Source of the DNA: JBCDCE01 sp039182515 | GTDB lineage: Bacteria > Pseudomonadota > Alphaproteobacteria > Rhodobacterales > Rhodobacteraceae | Assembly (NCBI GenBank): GCA_039182515.1 | Contig: JBCDCE010000007.1 | Coordinates: forward strand, 13,694-77,693 | Direction: 5' to 3' | Length of the DNA stretch: 64,000 nt | Shown: piece by piece, positions 7,776-18,226 of the stretch | Numbering within the stretch: the first letter of the stretch is position 1 | How the letters are laid out: each line of letters opens with the position of its first letter | Position numbers and translations under genes: made by a program | Notes under the pieces: generated by a model | What the model was told of the DNA's origin: nothing | Seen by the model: the letters and a program-made list of their open reading frames with translations, nothing else | Databases searched by the model: none

Positions 7776-9362
7776 ATGGATCTTTTTGAAGACGACAGCG
7801 CAGACGCAGGCGCAACGACGGGCAGCAATGCACCGGAATTTTCCGTCTCAGAGATATCAGGCGCAATCAAAAAGACGCTTGAGGGCAGTTTCGGGCGCGT
7901 GCGCGTGCGCGGCGAGGTCGGGCGCGTCATCACGGCGCGCTCAGGCCATATGTATTTCGATGTCAAAGACGACCGATCCGTTCTGTCCTGCACCTCTTGG
8001 AAAGGCCAAGTGGCCAAACTTTCGGTCGTCCCCGAAGAGGGCCTCGAAGTGATCGTGACGGGCCGCCTGACGGCCTACGGCGCGCAATCGCGGTATAATC
8101 TGAACGTGGACGAGGTCGAAGTGGCGGGCGAGGGCGCGCTCATGGCCATGCTCGAAAAGCGTAAAAAAGCCCTTGCGGCAGAAGGGCTATTTGCTCAAGA
8201 GCGAAAGCAAAAGCTGCCCTACCTGCCTGAGATCATTGGGGTGGTCACCTCTCCCACGGGCGCGGTCATTCGTGATATTTTGCACCGGTTGCGAGATCGC
8301 TTCCCCCGCAAAGTGCTGATCTGGCCTGTGGCGGTGCAAGGTGCCAATTGCGCCCCAGAAGTCACCCGCGCGATCCAAGGGTTCAATGCGCTCACGCCAG
8401 GCGGGGCTTTGCCCAGGCCTGATGTGATCATAGTGGCGCGCGGCGGCGGCTCCATTGAGGATCTTTGGGGGTTTAACGAAGAGAGCGTGGCCAGAGCGGC
8501 CGCAGCCTCCGAGATCCCTTTGATTTCTGCTGTTGGCCACGAAACGGACACCACGCTCATCGATTTTGTCTCGGATCAACGCGCGCCCACACCCACTGCG
8601 GCGGCTGAAATGGCGGTGCCCGTTCGGCTGGATCTCTTGGGCTGGGTCGAGACAATGGGTGGACGCTTGGCCAGCGGTGCTGGGCGCACCATCGAGATAC
8701 GCGGGCAACGCTTGCGCGATTTGGCGCGCGCGCTACCACGTCCAAACACGCTCCTTGAGACCCCGCGCCAGAGGTTGGACTTTTTAGAAGGCCAGCTGCC
8801 CGCAGCGCTCCTACGGTTCACGCAAACCAAACGCTTGCGCCTCAGTGAGGCCAGCGCGGCCCTAAGGCCGCGGGTGCTGCGCACTGCGCTCTCAGATGCA
8901 AATCGGCGTTTGGAAGACCGTTCGGTGCAACTTGGACCCGCTTTGAGGCGCGGCACAGAGCGTGGTCGCGACGCCTTGGCCACACGCAGCGCGCGTCTCG
9001 CAGGACTGTCGCCTGCGATGCGCCTTGCCCAAAACCGCAAAGATTTGGACGCGCTGGGAACCCGCGCGCATGTTGCAATGGACCGCCAGCTTACTGGTTC
9101 GACAGAGCGGTTGCAGGCTTTGGCGCGTCTGCGTGAAACCTTGGGGTATCAAGCCACCTTGGCGCGTGGCTATGCGGTGGTCAGAGAGGGTGAAAGCTTG
9201 GTGACATCTGCCAAAATCGCGCAAAAAGCCGGAGCGCTTGAGATCGAGTTTGCGGATGGTCGGGTGCATGTACCGAGACAGACAGGAAAGACGCCTAGCA
9301 AACCTAAAAAGGATGTCCCGCCGAAGCCGCAATCGGGATCAGATCAGGGCTCGCTCTTTTAG
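7776..9362 (+). CDS. xseA: Exodeoxyribonuclease VII large subunit
   Basis: A 528-residue protein with the XseA plan: an N-terminal OB-fold (FSVSEISGAIKKTLEGSFGR, then SGHMYFDVKD and LSCTSWKG), the catalytic domain with VVTSPTGAVIRDILHRL and the RGGGSIEDLWGFNEE and PLISAVGHETDTTLIDFVSD signatures, then a long helical coiled-coil region and a short C-terminal domain with LARGYAVV. Together with XseB it degrades single-stranded DNA to oligonucleotides; xseB is not in this window. The ATG at 7776 has AAGG seven bases upstream. The lysine-rich tail ends in a conserved-looking QGSLF. Confidence 0.96.
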   Translation: MDLFEDDSADAGATTGSNAPEFSVSEISGAIKKTLEGSFGRVRVRGEVGRVITARSGHMYFDVKDDRSVLSCTSWKGQVAKLSVVPEEGLEVIVTGRLTAYGAQSRYNLNVDEVEVAGEGALMAMLEKRKKALAAEGLFAQERKQKLPYLPEIIGVVTSPTGAVIRDILHRLRDRFPRKVLIWPVAVQGANCAPEVTRAIQGFNALTPGGALPRPDVIIVARGGGSIEDLWGFNEESVARAAAASEIPLISAVGHETDTTLIDFVSDQRAPTPTAAAEMAVPVRLDLLGWVETMGGRLASGAGRTIEIRGQRLRDLARALPRPNTLLETPRQRLDFLEGQLPAALLRFTQTKRLRLSEASAALRPRVLRTALSDANRRLEDRSVQLGPALRRGTERGRDALATRSARLAGLSPAMRLAQNRKDLDALGTRAHVAMDRQLTGSTERLQALARLRETLGYQATLARGYAVVREGESLVTSAKIAQKAGALEIEFADGRVHVPRQTGKTPSKPKKDVPPKPQSGSDQGSLF

Positions 9363-9425
9363 ACCGCCGTCACAAAAACCTGATGAGCCCTGATCACCAA
9401 CCATTGCCGGAAGCCGAAGCCGACC

Positions 9426-9457
9426 AGCCCCCGACCGCTCCCCTGGGCGGGGGCTTT
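9426..9457 (+). terminator. Rho-independent terminator after xseA
   Basis: Stem AGCCCCCG (9426-9433) with CGGGGGCT (9448-9455), loop of 14 bases, followed by TTT. A further inverted pair CCCGAC/GTCGGG follows at about 9461-9479. Confidence 0.7.
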
Positions 9458-9529
9458 CAGCCCGACGCCCGCGGTCGGGCGCAGGTCTTTGTTTGTATGA
9501 AAGGCGTTTCAGATTAAGTCTGTTGCGCT

Positions 9530-9967
9530 CTAAACCCCAACTTCGGGACCCAAACAGAGCAAAGGCTCATCTGCGTCCGTGATTTCGTACAGAGGTGTTG
9601 AAGGCAAGGCGTTTGCATCGGGTGACGGGGCATTTGGATCTTCGACAAAAAGTGCCGACAGTCCATTTGGGCTTTGCGTGAATTCCCAGCACTGTTGGCC
9701 CAATTCCCCTTCATAGACGAAACAAATGCGCCGGTTTGTCTCAAACCACTGCCCCTCGATGCAGCGTCCATCTAAAAAGGACCACCGCACGCGCCGGTTG
9801 GGAAAATACTCTTCGGCGCCGTAAGGAACGTCCCCCAAAAGACCAAAAAAGAGTGTTTTTCCAGTGGTATAACGCTCAAAAGCGGGACCATCCATTGGCT
9901 CCGCTGAAACTGGAGGTATCGCGACAAGGCCAAAGACTAAGAAGAGGAAAACACGTGATAGCTTCAT
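9530..9967 (-). CDS. Exported protein of unknown function
   Basis: A 145-residue protein with a clear Sec signal peptide (MKLSRVFLFLVFGLVAIPP, cleavage after VSA). The mature part has the pattern TGKTL...YGAEEYFPNRRVRWSF, then CIEGQWF, ICFVYE and CWEF, with regularly spaced Cys, Trp and Gly residues. This resembles small secreted proteins of the DUF995 kind found in alphaproteobacteria, but the match is by eye only. The ATG at 9967 begins the signal peptide. It is tail-to-head with the AlkB-like gene on the same strand but 60 bases apart. No function can be assigned. Confidence 0.7.
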   Translation of the reverse strand: MKLSRVFLFLVFGLVAIPPVSAEPMDGPAFERYTTGKTLFFGLLGDVPYGAEEYFPNRRVRWSFLDGRCIEGQWFETNRRICFVYEGELGQQCWEFTQSPNGLSALFVEDPNAPSPDANALPSTPLYEITDADEPLLCLGPEVGV

Positions 9968-10027
9968 AATTAGAGGGTGCCACAGCTTCGCGCCCAGGCC
10001 TAGACCTTGCCGCATGTTTGCGCGTTT

Positions 10028-11092
10028 TCACGCCGCTTCTTTGCGGCTCGTTTGCGCTTGAGCTTGGCGCTGATACCGAGCAAGGCGTGGAGTCATCAAG
10101 GCAAACCAAAGCCGTGGAAAGAGAGCGACTGCCGACATCACCGGCAGGCTCAGGGGTAATTTTGGGCTTTGGTGCGCCGGGTGCAAAGCGTCAAAGGCTT
10201 CGCCGGGGTGCTGGTGGTGGGCTGCATGAAATGTTGCACCAAGTAGAAGCGGGGAGGACCAACCGCGTGGCGCATCCCAGGCATGGGCGGGGCCTACAGG
10301 CTCATATTTCCCAGGCGCAGTTTCGCGCCGAGCGAGCCCGTAGTGCTGGACGTAGTCTGCCAAAAAGAGCTGTACTTGAGCCATCACAGCAACGGCCAAA
10401 TAAACCACAAACAGGCTGGGACCAAAGGCTACAAAAGCCGAGAGCAAAAAAGCCAAGTGCCCATAGGCGTAGAGGGTGTAGGGGTGCAATTTTACGTGGT
10501 TGCGCGCACTTTCGGCACGGCGACCCTGTTGATAGCTCTGAGGCCAAGCACGCGCGAAAAAGCGGTAAAAGGAAATCTCTTCCTGGCAGGAATTAGGGTC
10601 CTTGGGTGTGGCAACAAACCGGTGGTGGATCAGCCGGTGCGCCGATGTGTGATGCCCAATTAAGAGCGAGATATAGATCCATTTGCCCAAGTGAAAGGCG
10701 GCGCGTTGCGGGCTATGGATCAACTCATGCGCAACAGCATTTGACAGTTGCCCGAAATAGAGCGCCATCAGCCCGATGAGTGCTAAGCTTTGCCAATCCA
10801 CAAAAGGAGTTTGAGACACCGCCCAGAGCCCGATGATGAGCACTGCGAAATGCGCAAGCCCCAAAGCATAGCAGAGCCTGGTGTGCCAAGCCGTGGCTGG
10901 ATTTGCAGCTGAGTTTAGACTGTGCGACCTGTATGGCTTTGGGCGCTCAAGCAAAACGTCAAAGAACGGGGTGGCGACTGCGAAAACCGCGATCGCCACC
11001 CATATCCACATGCCACCCAGAATAATCGCCAGGGCAACGCTCAGCGTAACCAAGCCGCAAATCATACCACTTTTATAAAGCGCACCGGGCAT
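10028..11092 (-). CDS. alkB: AlkB-type membrane di-iron alkane 1-monooxygenase
   Basis: A 354-residue integral-membrane non-haem di-iron hydroxylase. The histidine clusters of the family are visible: HELIHS near residue 125, GHHTSAHRLIHHRF near 148-161, DYVQHYGL near 255 and FHAAHHQHP near 295. Several long hydrophobic segments surround them. Such enzymes hydroxylate medium-chain alkanes or fatty-acyl chains at the terminal carbon with electrons from rubredoxin; no rubredoxin gene is present here, so the substrate is open. The ATG at 11092 is used; an in-frame GTG at 11137 preceded by AAGGAT would add 15 residues. The gene symbol reflects family membership rather than a tested activity. Confidence 0.85.
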   Translation of the reverse strand: MPGALYKSGMICGLVTLSVALAIILGGMWIWVAIAVFAVATPFFDVLLERPKPYRSHSLNSAANPATAWHTRLCYALGLAHFAVLIIGLWAVSQTPFVDWQSLALIGLMALYFGQLSNAVAHELIHSPQRAAFHLGKWIYISLLIGHHTSAHRLIHHRFVATPKDPNSCQEEISFYRFFARAWPQSYQQGRRAESARNHVKLHPYTLYAYGHLAFLLSAFVAFGPSLFVVYLAVAVMAQVQLFLADYVQHYGLARRETAPGKYEPVGPAHAWDAPRGWSSPLLLGATFHAAHHQHPGEAFDALHPAHQSPKLPLSLPVMSAVALFPRLWFALMTPRLARYQRQAQAQTSRKEAA

Positions 11093-11311
11093 ACCGCGCC
11101 CCAACCAATAACCAACTGAAAGGACTTCTAGCAGCACATCCTTAAAGTTTGGCTGAAATCAGCGCGCCGATTTGAAACGAATTTTCCGAAAATACCCCCG
11201 CAATTGGCCGCAGGTGGAAAATAAAGCCGTCTGATGCACCTAATGGTCGCTTTTGCCACACTTCTTGCGGGCCAACAGGCCTTAAGGTTTTGCCAAACAA
11301 CGGAGCACATC

Positions 11312-13006
11312 ATGGCCCTCGACGCGCAAAATCCAAGAAAAGGTGTTTGGAAGTCCGGCAAAGGCAAAGGTCGGCGGCATACCAAAGGTCGTCAACTCAA
11401 CGACCAAGCCTGGGACGAAATCCGCGCGCTTTTGAATGGCCGCGTGATTGAGCGGGACATGCTCATCGAGTATCTGCACCTTATTCAAGATAACTTTGGA
11501 TGCCTGTCTGCGGCCCATCTCAGGGCTTTGGCCGAAGAAATGCGCCTCTCGATGGCCGAAGTGTATGAGGTCGCGAGTTTTTACGCACATTTCGATGTGG
11601 TGCGGGAAGGTGAAACGCCCCCACCGGCTTTGACGATCCGGGTCTGCGATTCCCTGTCGTGTGAATTGGCCGGGGCCCAAACGCTCAAAGCAGCGCTTGA
11701 AGAAGGGCTTGACGCCGCTCAAGTGCGTGTGTTGCGGGCGCCTTGCATGGGACGGTGCGATACCGCGCCTGTTCTGGAACTGGGGCATCACCATATTGAT
11801 CATGCCACACCTGAGAAGGTGACACTGGCACTGATGTCGGGTCATACCCATGCGGATATTCCCGACTACGAGGACTATTCGGCTTACCAAGCTGAGGGCG
11901 GCTACGCGGCACTTCAAGCACTTCGAAAGAGCGGTGATTGGGAAGCCGTGCAAGAAAAAGTGCTCGCCTCTGGACTGCGGGGCCTTGGCGGCGCGGGCTT
12001 CCCATCCGGCAAAAAATGGGGATTTGTCCGAGCCAATCCTGGTCCTCGCTATTTAGCTGTGAACGGCGACGAGGGGGAACCCGGCACGTTCAAAGACCGT
12101 TACTACCTGGAGCGCGTGCCGCATCTCTTTTTGGAAGGCATGTTGATCGCAGCTTGGGCCGTGGAGGCAGACAAGATCTTCCTCTACATGCGCGATGAAT
12201 ACCCCGCAGTGCTTCATATCCTTGCCAAAGAAATTGCCGCACTTGAAGACGCGGGCGTCATTGCCCCTGGGTATGTGGATCTCAGACGCGGTGCAGGCGC
12301 CTATATCTGCGGCGAAGAAAGCGCGATGATCGAATCCATCGAGGGCAAACGCGGCATTCCGCGTCATCGGCCGCCTTACGTGGCGCAGGTCGGCATCTTT
12401 GGGCAGCCGACATTGGTTCATAACATCGAAACGCTGCATTGGGTTGCGCGCATTTGCCGGGAAGGGCCGGAGATCCTCTCGAGCGTTGAGCACAATGGGC
12501 GCAAAGGGCTGCGCAGCTACTCTGTGTCAGGTCGCGTCGCGGCACCAGGGGTGTACCTCTTGCCCGCGGGGTCCACGATCACGGACATTATCGCTGCAGC
12601 GGGCGGCATGGCCGAGGGACATGTGTTCAAGGCCTACCAGCCAGGTGGCCCGTCCTCAGGGATCTTGCCTGCCTCTATCCACGACGTGCCTTTGGACTTC
12701 GATACCTTGCAGCCCCTTGGTAGTTTTATCGGATCGGCCGCAGTGGTTGTGTTGTCCGACCGAGACAGTGTCAAAGCTGCAGCCCTGAACTTGCTGCGGT
12801 TCTTTGAGGACGAAAGCTGTGGGCAATGCACGCCTTGTCGGGTTGGCTGTGAAAAGGCCGTAAAGCTCATGCAAGCGGATGCTTGGGATCAGCCCTTGTT
12901 GGAAGAGCTTTGCACGGCCATGTCGGATGCATCCATCTGTGGTCTGGGGCAAGCGGCCCCCAATCCGATCCGGCTCACAATGAAGCATTTCCCCGACGAG
13001 ATCTGA
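11312..13006 (+). CDS. fdsB: NAD-dependent formate dehydrogenase beta subunit (NuoE-NuoF fusion)
   Basis: A 564-residue flavoprotein subunit joining a NuoE-like thioredoxin-fold domain (residues about 30-170, with the [2Fe-2S] cysteines in VCDSLSCELAG and CMGRCDTAP) to a NuoF-like domain with the FMN/NADH loop LRGLGGAGFPSGKKW, NGDEGEPGTFKDR, and the [4Fe-4S] motif CGQCTPCRVGC near residue 505. It moves electrons from a molybdenum/tungsten formate dehydrogenase to NAD. No alpha subunit, fdsC or fdsD is next to it: alkB is divergent upstream and ftsY follows. ATG 11312 has GGAG nearby. It could serve another NAD-linked oxidoreductase; the formate role is inferred from family. Confidence 0.85.
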   Translation: MALDAQNPRKGVWKSGKGKGRRHTKGRQLNDQAWDEIRALLNGRVIERDMLIEYLHLIQDNFGCLSAAHLRALAEEMRLSMAEVYEVASFYAHFDVVREGETPPPALTIRVCDSLSCELAGAQTLKAALEEGLDAAQVRVLRAPCMGRCDTAPVLELGHHHIDHATPEKVTLALMSGHTHADIPDYEDYSAYQAEGGYAALQALRKSGDWEAVQEKVLASGLRGLGGAGFPSGKKWGFVRANPGPRYLAVNGDEGEPGTFKDRYYLERVPHLFLEGMLIAAWAVEADKIFLYMRDEYPAVLHILAKEIAALEDAGVIAPGYVDLRRGAGAYICGEESAMIESIEGKRGIPRHRPPYVAQVGIFGQPTLVHNIETLHWVARICREGPEILSSVEHNGRKGLRSYSVSGRVAAPGVYLLPAGSTITDIIAAAGGMAEGHVFKAYQPGGPSSGILPASIHDVPLDFDTLQPLGSFIGSAAVVVLSDRDSVKAAALNLLRFFEDESCGQCTPCRVGCEKAVKLMQADAWDQPLLEELCTAMSDASICGLGQAAPNPIRLTMKHFPDEI

Positions 13007-13066
13007 CCCCTTTGCAACTTTGCCCCCGCCGCATTAGGTGGAAGAGGTTGCAAGATCAGGGACAGC

Positions 13067-14518
<1,452 letters not shown>

Positions 14519-14520
14519 GC

Positions 14521-14547
14521 TTTTCCTGGCTCAAAATACTCAAATCC
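14521..14547 (+). repeat. Dispersed 3' element, copy b (core only)
   Basis: TTTTCCTGGCTCAAAATACT followed by CAAATCC begins two bases after the ftsY stop codon. The core matches copies at 6331, 43373, 46296, 48478 and 62761; no hairpin follows in this copy. Confidence 0.65.
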
Positions 14548-14558
14548 AAACCCAGGCC

Positions 14559-15458
14559 ATGACGTGGTTGGCCGAAATCGAAGGCACAGAGGCAGGCCAA
14601 AAGCTGGCGCTCGTCTTGGCGCTAAACGCCGCCTTTCTGCACGCTATTTTTGGAGCCCTGCAAAAAGGCGAGCAAAATCCATGGCTCGTGCGCGGCGCCA
14701 TAGATGTTTTTGTGTTTCTCTTCGCTCTGCCGATTGCATTTTTTGTGGTGCCTTGGCCGCGGGGAAGCGAATGGGGCCTGCTCTTGGGCGCGTTCGTCAT
14801 CCATTTTTTCTATAAATACGGAATGGCGAAAGCTTATGAACTTGGGGCCTATACAGTTGTCTATCCAATTGTGCGCGGTATGGGACCGCTCTTCACGGTA
14901 TTGGGCGCCTATGTCGTCTTTGATGAGCGATTTACAGGTGTGCAATGGATCGGCGTTGCGGTTCTTTTGGCCGGGATTTTTGGACTGGCCATCTACAATT
15001 TTGCAAAACTAGAAGAAGGCCGCGAGACACTAATCCCCGCGCTTTTGTTTGCGGTCGCAACGGGCGCGCTTGTCGCGCTCTACACAACTTGGGACGCCTA
15101 CGGGATGCGCGCGACGCCCAATCCCTTTACCTTCCTCTTTTGGTTCTTCCTGCTTGATGGCCTGAATTTCATCTGGCTGTCCCGCCTTAAATATAAAGTG
15201 CTAGTGACCAAGCCTCCTTTGGCCCCTTTGATGAAACGCGGTGCGCTCGGGGCGCTCATTGCGTTTGGGTCCTTTGGATCTGTGATGATGGCCACACGCC
15301 TCGATAAGGTGGGCGAAGCCGCAATCTTGCGCGAAACCTCGACGGTTTTTGCAGCCCTCATCGGGTGGCTCATCTTAAAAGAAACCGTGGGGCCACGGCG
15401 ATTGGCGCTCATGGCATTGATCGCAGGCGGTGCTGTGATAGTTGAGATGGGAGGCTAA
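14559..15458 (+). CDS. DMT-superfamily (EamA-type) transporter
   Basis: A 299-residue protein with about ten hydrophobic segments in two repeated halves, the plan of the drug/metabolite transporter superfamily. The first half shows PIVRGMGPLFTVLGAYVVFD and the second AILRETSTVFAALIGWLILK, the conserved end-of-half EamA motif. Substrate unknown. The ATG at 14559 has only a weak ribosome binding site. It is codirectional with ftsY upstream and yciB 12 bases downstream, and is likely cotranscribed with yciB. Confidence 0.88.
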   Translation: MTWLAEIEGTEAGQKLALVLALNAAFLHAIFGALQKGEQNPWLVRGAIDVFVFLFALPIAFFVVPWPRGSEWGLLLGAFVIHFFYKYGMAKAYELGAYTVVYPIVRGMGPLFTVLGAYVVFDERFTGVQWIGVAVLLAGIFGLAIYNFAKLEEGRETLIPALLFAVATGALVALYTTWDAYGMRATPNPFTFLFWFFLLDGLNFIWLSRLKYKVLVTKPPLAPLMKRGALGALIAFGSFGSVMMATRLDKVGEAAILRETSTVFAALIGWLILKETVGPRRLALMALIAGGAVIVEMGG

Positions 15459-15470
15459 AACGAGGCAGCC

Positions 15471-16085
15471 ATGGCAACCGAAAAAGAGATCAACCCTTGG
15501 GTCAAACAGCTCCTGGAATTGGGCCCACCAATCGCGTTTTTTGTGATCTACACACGCCTTAAAGATCGCAGTTTTGAGTTTGCGGGTGCGGAATATTCCG
15601 GTTTCATCGTCGCAACGCTGATTTTTGTGCCGATCCTTTTGATCTCTATTGCCCTCTTGTGGATGCTGACCGGTAAACTCTCGCGGCTTCAGATCTTCAC
15701 CGCCGTGATCGTTATTGTCTTTGGCGGGCTCACAGCTTGGTTCAACGACGAGACGTTCTTCAAAATGAAAACCACGCTTGTCTATGGGCTTTTTGCCGCA
15801 CTTTTGGGTTTTGGCCTTTTGCGGGGCCGAAGCTATCTGGCCTATGTCTTAAGTGATGCGATGCCGATGGCCCAAGAAGGCTGGATGATTTTAACGCGAC
15901 GCCTTACGGCGGCTTTTGCCGCGCTCGCGATCGCCAATGAAGTGGTCTGGCGCACGCTATCGACGGACCTCTGGGTCAAAATCGAAACCTTTGGATTTCC
16001 CATTGCGCTTTTTGTGTTCCTGGCCAGTCAAATCACAATGCTGAGCAAATATATGGAAGACGCGGCCGAAGAAGACAAAAATTAA
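15471..16085 (+). CDS. yciB: Inner-membrane septation protein YciB/IspZ
   Basis: A 204-residue polytopic membrane protein of the YciB (intracellular septation protein A) family. The N-terminal LELGPPIAFFVIYT and the central FNDETFFKMKTTLVYGLFA are hallmarks, followed by WMILTRRLTAAFAALAIANE and a final FGFPIALFVFLASQITML segment. In Escherichia coli YciB interacts with elongation and division proteins and affects envelope synthesis; the detailed mechanism is not settled. The C-terminal tail is acidic (EDAAEEDKN). ATG 15471 has GAGG about nine bases upstream and lies 12 bases after the DMT transporter. Confidence 0.95.
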   Translation: MATEKEINPWVKQLLELGPPIAFFVIYTRLKDRSFEFAGAEYSGFIVATLIFVPILLISIALLWMLTGKLSRLQIFTAVIVIVFGGLTAWFNDETFFKMKTTLVYGLFAALLGFGLLRGRSYLAYVLSDAMPMAQEGWMILTRRLTAAFAALAIANEVVWRTLSTDLWVKIETFGFPIALFVFLASQITMLSKYMEDAAEEDKN

Positions 16086-16486
16086 ACTGAGCCGACGCCC
16101 CCTCCGCGAAGGTGATCGTGACGTGATCTAAGCGTTATGATACCCATTGAAATACCTATGAGAATAGAGGCGATTGCGAACGTTTGGTAGGTAAACTTTT
16201 AAGGACTTTTCCCGCCACCTTTAAAAGGATCTTATGAGAATCGCCTGAAAATAAAGGGTGGTTGGGAGAGGGATGCTTCAAGCTCAATTCGAAGCTGATT
16301 TTACGCCTATTCCAAGTTGCACCTGGCGCGTTTTTACAGAGTTTTCCTAGGTGTACGGTCGCCTGGGGAGGGTCGATAGAGCGCAAAAAAAGCTGTTCTG
16401 GAGCCTTGCGGAAAATATCTGCTAAACGCCCTTATTGAAAATCGCTGCGTTCGCTACGAACGTCTGCACTTGCGTTGAGAAAGGCG
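16086..16486. other. Intergenic gap with nothing recognised
   Basis: About 400 bases between the convergent ends of yciB and a VOC gene. It is comparatively AT-rich. No start codon with a ribosome binding site leads to a convincing reading frame, and no clear terminator hairpin with T-tract or repeat was found. Confidence 0.5.
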
Positions 16487-16879
16487 TCACTCTTTTGATG
16501 CGTAGCAAACAGCTTGTAGCTTGTTCCCATCCGGATCACGCACATAGGCAGCGTAGTAATTCTCGCCGTACTGCGGGCGTGGCCCTGGCTCGCCTTCGGT
16601 GCGTCCGCCCAGACGCAGCGCTGCTTCATGGAAGTCCCTTACGCTTTGCTTTGAATCTGCGACAAAAGCCACATGTGTGCCATTTCCCCAAGTTGCCGGG
16701 CGGCCATCTTCAGGTGTGTAGAGATAAACTGTTGGCATGCCGCCTTTCTCGTATGCCGGCGGCTTGCCCGGCGGTTTTGGCAGCCGATTAAAGCCGAGCA
16801 CGCCAAGAACCTCATCGTAAAAGCGACCAGATCGTTCTGGGTCGTTAGTTCCAAATGTGATGTGGCTAATGACAGACAT
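16487..16879 (-). CDS. VOC-family (glyoxalase/dioxygenase fold) protein
   Basis: A 130-residue single-chain protein of the vicinal-oxygen-chelate superfamily. The two beta-alpha-beta-beta-beta modules are visible: SHITFGTNDPERSGRFYDEV at the N-terminus and VAFVADSKQSVRDFHEAA, ending in YAAYVRDPDGNKLQAVCY with the metal-ligand-bearing DPDGN turn. Members include glyoxalase I-like lyases and fosfomycin-resistance thiol transferases; the substrate here cannot be told. The ATG at 16879 has AAGGAG ten bases upstream. Confidence 0.88.
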   Translation of the reverse strand: MSVISHITFGTNDPERSGRFYDEVLGVLGFNRLPKPPGKPPAYEKGGMPTVYLYTPEDGRPATWGNGTHVAFVADSKQSVRDFHEAALRLGGRTEGEPGPRPQYGENYYAAYVRDPDGNKLQAVCYASKE

Positions 16880-17237
16880 GCGGAATGCTCTCCTTACCAG
16901 AAAAGAATAAAACAAGAACACTTGCATTGCAATCTCTGGGAAGGAGCGAGTGATGTCACCCAAGAAGCCGCCCTTCTCGCAACTGCAGAAAAGCTCAGCT
17001 TGTTCGCATTCTACCAGTTCGCTGGTTTTTGGGAGACGAGAAAATCGATGGAAGCTGGCACTGATTGAAGGACGTCATTAAGTAACCAGTGAAAGCAATC
17101 TTAGGTTTCAAAAGTGGGGTCGTGTCGATCTGGCGGCGATTCGTCTTCTTTTGATCAACGCCTTTTGAGCTGGACTACTCTTTGTCTGCCAGTCGTGAGC
17201 GACCTCAGCCTTTTATGCACTTAGATAGTCGCGAGCT
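16880..17237. other. Intergenic gap
   Basis: About 360 bases between the VOC gene start and the stop of the deiminase-like gene. A 42-codon frame at 16953-17081 (+) has a fine GAAGGAG site but a low-complexity, unfamiliar product; it is not called as a gene. No other structure was recognised. Confidence 0.4.
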
Positions 17238-18116
17238 TTACACCTCATCGCGGCAGAGCGCTTGGCTCAAGCAATGAACACCACCGCCACCCAAGGTGAA
17301 CATCGACATGTCCGGATCGTATACCTCAAAGCCCAGGCTGCGCATCTTGGCGTTGAGATCATCAGCTCCGGCCATGGACAGAACCTTTGCGTCCCCCAAA
17401 GCCACGAGATTCACGCCTAAGTTCTTGGCCTCCCGGTAGGAAACTTCAACAATCTCGATCCCCCATCCGCGGACAATCTCCACCAGCCAGGGCTCCATCG
17501 CATCAACGCAAGCCACAGCAAGGTTTTCGGCCAAGGGCACAATCAATCCGTCCATATGGACAAATTCACGGCTGATGGGCGCCACCACCGCGTCCCAGCC
17601 TTCTGCCCGTACCCATTCGGCAACCTGCTCGCTGCCCTCTTTTTCCGAGCGTTCTCCGCAATAGCCAATAAGAACACGGCCCGGGGCAATGATATTGAAG
17701 TCGCCCCCTTCAAAATGCCCAGCGGTCGCAAAATTCCAAATGGGGATACCGTTGTCTTGGTAAAACTGGATCGCGGTCACGTAGTCGGCGCGGCGGCATT
17801 TCAACTGCATATGGCAGATCAAAGCGCCCCAAGGGGTCATGGCAGAACTGTCGCGTGCAAAGAAATTGCGATGGAGCGCTTCGCTTGGCTCAAGGTAGTG
17901 GCAGGTCACCCCGTTCTCTTCGTAGATGCTGACCATTTCGGCATGTTGCTTCATGGCGAGCTGCAGATCGAACCGATGGCCGGTCTTTTCTGCGTTCGCA
18001 AGTGTGCGGCCAATCAAGGGCCCCGCTTCCACCCACCTGTAGTATTCAGGCTTTCCCAAAAGCACGTGATGCAGCTTGGCGTAGTCGTTGTTGATGCCCC
18101 AAGTAGAAAGCGCCAT
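17238..18116 (-). CDS. Arginine deiminase / DDAH-family guanidino hydrolase
   Basis: A 292-residue enzyme of the guanidine-modifying superfamily with the beta/alpha-propeller fold. Catalytic elements can be seen: FFARDSSA, the acidic HFEGGDFN (general-acid Glu and Asp), EFVHMDG with the catalytic His, and the nucleophilic Cys in GGGGVHCLSQ near the C-terminus. Family members hydrolyse arginine, dimethylarginine or related guanidino compounds, releasing citrulline and ammonia or a methylamine; the length lies between classic DDAH and ArcA. A LuxR-like HTH gene lies 110 bases upstream on the same strand and may control it. Substrate is inference. Confidence 0.8.
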   Translation of the reverse strand: MALSTWGINNDYAKLHHVLLGKPEYYRWVEAGPLIGRTLANAEKTGHRFDLQLAMKQHAEMVSIYEENGVTCHYLEPSEALHRNFFARDSSAMTPWGALICHMQLKCRRADYVTAIQFYQDNGIPIWNFATAGHFEGGDFNIIAPGRVLIGYCGERSEKEGSEQVAEWVRAEGWDAVVAPISREFVHMDGLIVPLAENLAVACVDAMEPWLVEIVRGWGIEIVEVSYREAKNLGVNLVALGDAKVLSMAGADDLNAKMRSLGFEVYDPDMSMFTLGGGGVHCLSQALCRDEV

Positions 18117-18226
18117 GTCTTTGATCCTAGCCTGTTTTTAGCATCGAAATACGACGCTGAGATCACAGGAGAAGTCAACTCCCTGCGCTTACTAACGGCC
18201 AATACAACGGCAAACAGAAGTGCGGC

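Noticed and set aside
7073..7789. A 238-codon frame opposite purD running towards xseA
   Set aside because: It overlaps the certain purD gene and has a nonsense composition.
16156..16386. A 76-codon - strand frame in the yciB-VOC gap
   Set aside because: No ribosome site and an unpatterned product.
16953..17081. A 42-codon frame with an excellent GAAGGAG ribosome site
   Set aside because: The product is rich in Ser, Lys and Pro without a recognisable pattern, and the frame is in a gap with no terminator; support is too thin to call a gene.
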